Assembly: GCA_028866445.1 (NCBI GenBank)
Contig: JAGWIE010000036.1
Span: 1 to 9,554 of the forward strand
Length of the DNA: 9,554 nt
Reading direction: 5' to 3'
Source of the DNA: Rhodospirillales bacterium
GTDB lineage: Bacteria; Pseudomonadota; Alphaproteobacteria; Acetobacterales; Acetobacteraceae
Shown: positions 6,350 to 9,554 of the stretch, in pieces
Layout of the letters: each line of letters starts with the position of its first letter
Numbering within the stretch: the stretch's first letter is position 1
Translations under genes and position numbers: made by a program
The notes under the pieces: model-generated
What the model was told of the DNA's origin: nothing
The model's database searches: none
The model's input: the letters and a program-made list of their open reading frames with translations, nothing else

Positions 6350-6861
6350 TACTGCGGCAGCGCCGCGGGGTTGGATGGCTGGGCGTTGCCGGCCGAAGGT
6401 TGTGCCTTGCTGGGGCCGTTACCCATGGAGAAGATGAATTTACCCAGCAGATCCTCGATATTCACCGCGGATTGCGTCACCTGGAAGCTGGCATCCGGCT
6501 TGAGCATGGTGTTGGAGCCGCCGGGCGAGATGGCGACATAGGAGCCGCCGAGCAAACTATCTGAGGTGACGGAGGCGCTGCTGTCATCTGGCACCTGGAT
6601 GCCTTTATTGATCGCCAGCTTCACCATCGCGGCATAGGTGGTGGGGTTAAGCGCTTCCGAGGAAACATGGCCGACAACCACCCCGCCAATCTTCACATCC
6701 GCCCCAACAGCCAACCCGCCAATGGAACCAAACTGTGCCTGCAGCGGATAGCCGCCGCCGGTATTCAACTCCCCTGCCCCGCGCAACGCGTAAGCCAGGA
6801 ACAGGGCAGCGACGACAATAACAGCGAAACCGGCGGTGAGTTCAGGAACACGGCGCAGCAT
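6349..6861 (-). CDS. mlaD: MlaD-like MCE domain protein (outer membrane lipid asymmetry)
   Basis: A protein of 170 residues with one N-terminal membrane anchor (about 9-27) and a periplasmic MCE domain (about 38-115). Family features are YPLQAQFGSIGGLAVGADVKIGGVVVG, with the GL..GA.VKI.G..VG pattern, and the end of the fold at SDSLLGGSYVAISPGG. MlaD forms a hexameric ring with the MlaE permease and MlaF ATPase and passes phospholipids between the membranes. The C-terminal tail after about residue 140 is Pro/Asn/Ala-rich. MlaE, MlaF and MlaC are not encoded here, so partners must be elsewhere. The ATG shares one base with the NDUFA12 stop (TGATG), and its own stop shares one base with the DUF2155 start. 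This coupling to a complex I subunit and a DUF2155 protein looks like a housekeeping cluster, not a classical mla operon. Confidence 0.9.
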   Translation of the reverse strand: MLRRVPELTAGFAVIVVAALFLAYALRGAGELNTGGGYPLQAQFGSIGGLAVGADVKIGGVVVGHVSSEALNPTTYAAMVKLAINKGIQVPDDSSASVTSDSLLGGSYVAISPGGSNTMLKPDASFQVTQSAVNIEDLLGKFIFSMGNGPSKAQPSAGNAQPSNPAALPQ

Positions 6862-7283
6862 CAGGTTTGATCCGGAGTCCAGGATTCATAATCGGCCGAG
6901 GCCGCAGCGCGCTTGCCGCCCATATAGTCATGCCCGGCCGGACGGTAGCTCTGCGCCGTGCCGGTGAGGTTGGGTTTGTGCGGGCGTTGCCAAGGGCGGG
7001 CGGGCGCAGCCAGCGGTGCATCGGTAATGTGATGCAGCCAGGCGTGCCATTCAGGGGGCACCTCGGAGGGGTCTTGCGGCCCGGCATAAACCACCCAGCG
7101 GCGCGCATGAGGCTTGCCCGGACGCTCAAAATATTGGTTCCCCATATCGTCGCGGCCGATAAAGCGGCCCCGGAACATGGTAAGAAAATAAAGGCTGGGG
7201 TTGCTGATCAACCCTTTAAGGCCAAGCGGCCTAGCCTTGGGCGTGGAGCCGTTGGTGGCTGGTGTCTGCGCGGCAGTGCTCAT
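6861..7283 (-). CDS. NDUFA12-family accessory subunit of NADH:ubiquinone oxidoreductase
   Basis: A protein of 140 residues homologous to the mitochondrial B17.2/NDUFA12 subunit, which lies on the matrix (here cytoplasmic) arm of complex I. Visible hallmarks are RGRFIGRDDMGNQYFE, RRWVVYAGPQDPSEVPPEWHAWLHH and the ending HKPNLTGTAQSYRPAGHDY. These match the alphaproteobacterial NDUFA12 pattern closely. I chose the ATG at 7283 because homologues begin close to this point and the extra 14 residues from the alternative ATG at 7325 (MAMDHLPAITYIGA) do not look like the family; ribosome binding sites are weak at both (GGGG just before 7283). The gene is first in the tightly overlapping unit with mlaD and the DUF2155 gene. 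It lies downstream of the chemoreceptor and its trailing small frames in the same direction. UbiA on the far left makes the quinone that complex I reduces, though the loci are not co-transcribed. Confidence 0.9.
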   Translation of the reverse strand: MSTAAQTPATNGSTPKARPLGLKGLISNPSLYFLTMFRGRFIGRDDMGNQYFERPGKPHARRWVVYAGPQDPSEVPPEWHAWLHHITDAPLAAPARPWQRPHKPNLTGTAQSYRPAGHDYMGGKRAAASADYESWTPDQT

Positions 7284-7337
7284 GGCCCCGATATAGGTGA
7301 TGGCGGGCAAATGGTCCATCGCCATGTTGCAACGCAG

Positions 7338-7418
7338 TCAGCCAGGGTTTTTCCGAACGGCAACAAAATCGATGTCTTGGTCTCTAGCCTCATTCAAAGC
7401 GTCCGATGCGACGGTCAT
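7338..7418 (-). CDS. Very small frame (26 aa) overlapping the 32-aa frame
   Basis: ATG at 7418 overlaps the stop of the 32-aa frame (ATGA). It encodes MTVASDALNEARDQDIDFV followed by AVRKNPG, an acidic and soluble peptide with no motif I recognise. It ends 12 bases before the alternative NDUFA12 ATG at 7325. No independent ribosome binding site is visible, so expression would depend on coupling. At this length chance is a strong alternative; a second one is that both small frames are the remnant of one frameshifted gene. Confidence 0.22.
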   Translation of the reverse strand: MTVASDALNEARDQDIDFVAVRKNPG

Positions 7419-7513
7419 TTTGGCGTAGGCTGAACAATCCCGGGCCCGAGCATGGCGTCCAGCTCCGCCTCGTAATCCCTGATCGCGCCGCCCAGAGACT
7501 TATCAAAACTCAT
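7415..7513 (-). CDS. Small frame (32 aa) overlapping the chemoreceptor stop codon
   Basis: The ATG at 7513 lies inside the last codons of the chemoreceptor, overlapping its stop by 11 bases. The peptide MSFDKSLGGAIRDYEAELDA continues with MLGPGIVQPTPK. It is amphipathic through the middle (AIRDYEAELDAML), with no signal peptide or membrane segment. A GGG directly before the ATG is a poor ribosome binding site. Translation could be coupled to the receptor. I do not recognise a family; it might be a real small chemotaxis-linked peptide, a remnant of a gene truncated when the receptor arrived, or chance. Confidence 0.35.
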   Translation of the reverse strand: MSFDKSLGGAIRDYEAELDAMLGPGIVQPTPK

Positions 7514-9008
7514 CCCAATTCTCTGTGCCCGTGGCGATTGCCAGCGCGCCCATTGTTACTTTGCCGCTCTTTCGTGAGTTTTGTTCCATGAGTTTGCGGG
7601 TGGGAACGCTTTGAATCCCGTCCCCGCTCAATGGTGTTGGAGTGCGCCTGTCAGCCCCCAATTCAAAACGACGAACGAGCTTATCCATCATCCTCGCCTC
7701 CTTTTGAAGATTGGAAGCGGCGGCATTCGTCTCTTCGACCATGGCTGCATTTTGCTGCGTGACTTGATCCATCTGGTTCACCGCTGTGTTCACCTCGGAG
7801 AGCCCTGCGGCCTGCTCTTTTGCCGAGAATGCGATCTCAGCCATCAATTGGTCGAGGTCAGTAATCTTCGCAACAATATCTGTGAGCGCACCCCCCGCTG
7901 CGTCGACCAGCTTTACGCCTGCATCGACATCGCCGGAACTCGCGGATATCAGTCCCTTTATTTCTTTCGCCGCGGTTGAACAACGCTGGGCCAGCGCGCG
8001 CACTTCGGAGGCAATAACGGCAAACCCCCGGCCGGCATCGCCCGCCCGCGCAGCCTCCACACCGGCATTCAGTGCAAGGAGATTCGTTTGAAAGGCGATT
8101 TCGTCGATGACGCTGACAATCTGTGCAATTTCTCTAGAAGAGGCCGCGATCTTCGTCATGGCGTTAACGGCATTCAAAATCGTCTGGCCCGACTTGATGG
8201 CCTCCTCCTTGGCCGTGTTCATGGAGGCAGCAACAACCTGAGTCCCCTCCGAACTACGTTTCAAAGTAGCACTGATTTGATCAAGTGCCGCGGCCGTCTC
8301 CTCTAGCGAGGCAGCTTGCTGTTCTGTACGGCGAGCCAACGCGTCAGAAGCCGACGAAATTTCGCCAGAGCCGCGATGGATTGAATCGCTCGCATCGGCT
8401 ACAGCCAACAGGGATAGGCGCAGGGTCTCACGGGCGCGATTATAATTGCCCTTCAGTTGCTTGTAACCGTCAGCGACCTCTTCGATCATCTCCGATGTCA
8501 GATCGCCGGTAGCGAGACGTTCCAGATGCCCGGCAAGCAGAGTGGTCACATGCAGTAATTCTTGATCCGCCTTCGCCTTCTCACGCGTCCGGGTTTCCTC
8601 CGCCTCGATATTAGCCGTGATGTTTTGAGCAAATTCAATTACTTTTAGTACCATGCCCGAACGACCACGCACTGGATCATAGGCCGCCCGCAACCAGATA
8701 ATTTTTCCATCTTTGCGCCGGTATTTGAAACGCCCGGATGCCGCTTCGCCCGATTTCAGCTTTTGCCAAAAATCATGGTATTCTTGCGAGGCGGCATAAT
8801 CTGGCTCAACGAAAATACGATGATGCTTGCCGACCACCTCGGGCTGGGTATAGCCGAATACAGATAGGAAGTTGGCATTGACCTCTACGACATAACCATC
8901 TGGGGTGTACGATATCCCGATCTGTGATCGGTTGAGCGCTTCGAGAGTCAGGGTCGCCTCGTCGCGCCGCGCGTCTAACTTCCTGGTCCCCTTGGGCGTT
9001 CCGAACAT
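7503..9008 (-). CDS. Soluble PAS-HAMP methyl-accepting chemotaxis protein with C-terminal NWDEF tail
   Basis: A chemoreceptor of 501 residues. Order: a short N terminus; one PAS domain with its PAC part (about 20-132; GYVVEVNANFLSVFGYTQPE and the stretch RRKDGKIIWLRAAYDPVRG); a HAMP-like segment (about 150-198); and the coiled-coil signalling domain. Methylation-type segments are QQAASLEETAAALDQI and AAMVEETNAAASN. The hairpin tip (about 311-357) contains IDEIAFQTNLLALNAG and VEAARAGDAGRGFAVIASEV, which binds CheA and CheW. There is no transmembrane segment, so the protein is cytoplasmic and would sense internal energy, redox or a small ligand, as Aer-type receptors do; the ligand is not readable. 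The last five residues, NWDEF (497-501), follow a flexible tail and fit the xWxxF docking site for CheR and CheB. The start at 9008 follows AAGGGAAGAG. No che genes are nearby. Confidence 0.94.
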   Translation of the reverse strand: MFGTPKGTRKLDARRDEATLTLEALNRSQIGISYTPDGYVVEVNANFLSVFGYTQPEVVGKHHRIFVEPDYAASQEYHDFWQKLKSGEAASGRFKYRRKDGKIIWLRAAYDPVRGRSGMVLKVIEFAQNITANIEAEETRTREKAKADQELLHVTTLLAGHLERLATGDLTSEMIEEVADGYKQLKGNYNRARETLRLSLLAVADASDSIHRGSGEISSASDALARRTEQQAASLEETAAALDQISATLKRSSEGTQVVAASMNTAKEEAIKSGQTILNAVNAMTKIAASSREIAQIVSVIDEIAFQTNLLALNAGVEAARAGDAGRGFAVIASEVRALAQRCSTAAKEIKGLISASSGDVDAGVKLVDAAGGALTDIVAKITDLDQLMAEIAFSAKEQAAGLSEVNTAVNQMDQVTQQNAAMVEETNAAASNLQKEARMMDKLVRRFELGADRRTPTPLSGDGIQSVPTRKLMEQNSRKSGKVTMGALAIATGTENWDEF

Positions 9009-9164
9009 GTTCTCTTCCCTTGTCAGTCAACCGGCCGAATGATTGCTTGGGAGGAATTTGCGTTTTAAACATGAACGAAAGTCTAATGACCCAACTATAT
9101 TTATAGACGGTGTTCTGTCGCGGCCGATAGGATAGGTCCTTCCCCCTGCACTCCAAAATTTAAG

Positions 9165-9173
9165 CTATCCACA
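9165..9173 (+). promoter_or_regulatory. Near-consensus DnaA box
   Basis: CTATCCACA differs from the DnaA consensus TTATCCACA only at the first base. It overlaps the first NrdR-like box and lies 77 bp before the ATG at 9250. A single box is not an origin; DnaA is known to regulate ribonucleotide reductase promoters in some bacteria. One 9-mer alone may be chance. Confidence 0.35.
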
Positions 9174-9216
9174 GGATTTTGTGTCTGTTACGCAGATTCA
9201 ACACAACATGCACTTT
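9169..9216 (+). promoter_or_regulatory. Tandem NrdR-like boxes
   Basis: Box 1 is CCACAGGATTTTGTGT (9169-9184) and box 2 is ACACAACATGCACTTT (9201-9216). Against the NrdR consensus aCaCwAtATaTwGtGt I count 12 of 16 and 11 of 16 matches. The gap of 16 bp (32 bp start to start, three helical turns) is the spacing known for NrdR box pairs. NrdR represses ribonucleotide reductase genes according to the (d)ATP level. The boxes precede the divergent gene at 9250. Match quality of box 2 is modest in its right half. Confidence 0.5.
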
Positions 9217-9249
9217 TATTGAGTCATATCAGGGCCTAAACTCCCCCTC

Positions 9250-9554
9250 ATGGCACAGAGCAGAACTGATAAATCCTGGCATGGCATCAAGCTGGCGGCG
9301 CATGATGCCGCTGCCGACCCCGATGCCCCGCCGGTGATAGTGACCATGCCCGCAGCCTGGGGCCAGAAAGCCGCCGATGCGTTGGCCGCCATTCTGCCGG
9401 GCAGACGAGCGCTGCATATTGCCGAAGCCGCCGAGGCCTGGATTGCCCCCATCGCCGCCAGAGCTGCCGCCGCGGGGCTGAGCGAGGGCATCGCCAGCGA
9501 ATTGCACAAGCTTGTTGCCCTGCACCGCGCCAGCCCCAGCGCCAATATGTGGCG
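9250..9554 (+). CDS. 5' part of an unrecognised protein, possibly ribonucleotide reductase-related
   Basis: An open frame of at least 101 codons that runs off the window. The protein begins MAQSRTDKSWHGIKLAAHDA and continues through PPVIVTMPAAWGQKAADALA, an Ala-rich segment with EAAEAWIAPIAARAAA, and LHKLVALHRASPSANMW at the edge. It has no signal peptide or membrane segment. Codon use is strongly GC at third positions, as expected for a real gene here. I do not recognise the family with confidence. The promoter, with two NrdR-like boxes and a DnaA-like box, suggests a ribonucleotide reductase or associated TSCPD-domain protein; that is inference from context. No convincing Shine-Dalgarno lies before 9250 (AGGG at 9231-9234 is too far), so the start could be elsewhere or the mRNA leaderless. 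It is divergent from the chemoreceptor. Confidence 0.6.
   Translation, partial: MAQSRTDKSWHGIKLAAHDAAADPDAPPVIVTMPAAWGQKAADALAAILPGRRALHIAEAAEAWIAPIAARAAAAGLSEGIASELHKLVALHRASPSANMW

Noticed and set aside
5796..6541. Plus-strand frames opposite the DUF2155 and mlaD-like genes
   Set aside because: They are antisense shadows of the Pro/Gly-rich spacer; both real genes have signal or anchor sequences and tightly overlapping start/stop codons.
9098..9107. TATAAA-like -10 box on the minus strand upstream of the chemoreceptor
   Set aside because: No acceptable -35 at the right distance and the AT-rich patch is short; the promoter of the receptor remains unassigned.

Overview
The window reads as ordinary chromosomal DNA of a GC-rich alphaproteobacterium. 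The main signs are a NDUFA12-family accessory subunit of complex I encoded beside a DUF2155 secreted protein, a UbiA-type quinone prenyltransferase, and long GC-driven antisense open frames. A member of the Acetobacteraceae or a relative is my best guess; no rRNA or other phylogenetic marker is present to prove it. I see no phage, plasmid, transposon or CRISPR signature.

Left part (1-3110): the 5' part of rsmE points left, and ubiA points right from almost the same base. They are followed by a secreted chalcone-isomerase-like protein with a consensus -10 box immediately before its start codon. Next comes a TPP riboswitch whose conserved 3' end contains the ribosome binding site of a ThiY-type pyrimidine-binding protein. 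A bidirectional terminator closes this half.

Middle (3076-5665): two tandem OmpA-type porin/peptidoglycan-binding genes point left. Their beta-barrel halves are diverged. Their C-terminal halves and terminators form a 402-bp direct repeat that is almost identical (six differences counted by eye), which suggests recent gene conversion or purifying homogenisation.

Right part (5666-9008, leftward): a tight three-gene unit, NDUFA12 - MlaD-like MCE protein - DUF2155 protein, has stop and start codons sharing one base. Upstream lies a soluble PAS-HAMP chemoreceptor ending in an NWDEF pentapeptide. Two very short overlapping frames lie between the receptor and NDUFA12.

Right edge (9009-9554): a divergent gene starts at 9250 and runs off the window. 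Its promoter region carries two NrdR-like boxes spaced 32 bp start to start and a near-consensus DnaA box. This hints that the truncated gene belongs to deoxynucleotide synthesis, although its protein is not recognisable by eye with confidence.

No clearly new multi-gene system is evident. The most useful observations are the NrdR/DnaA-type promoter, the homogenised ompA tandem, the riboswitch-controlled orphan ThiY, and the short frames trailing the chemoreceptor.
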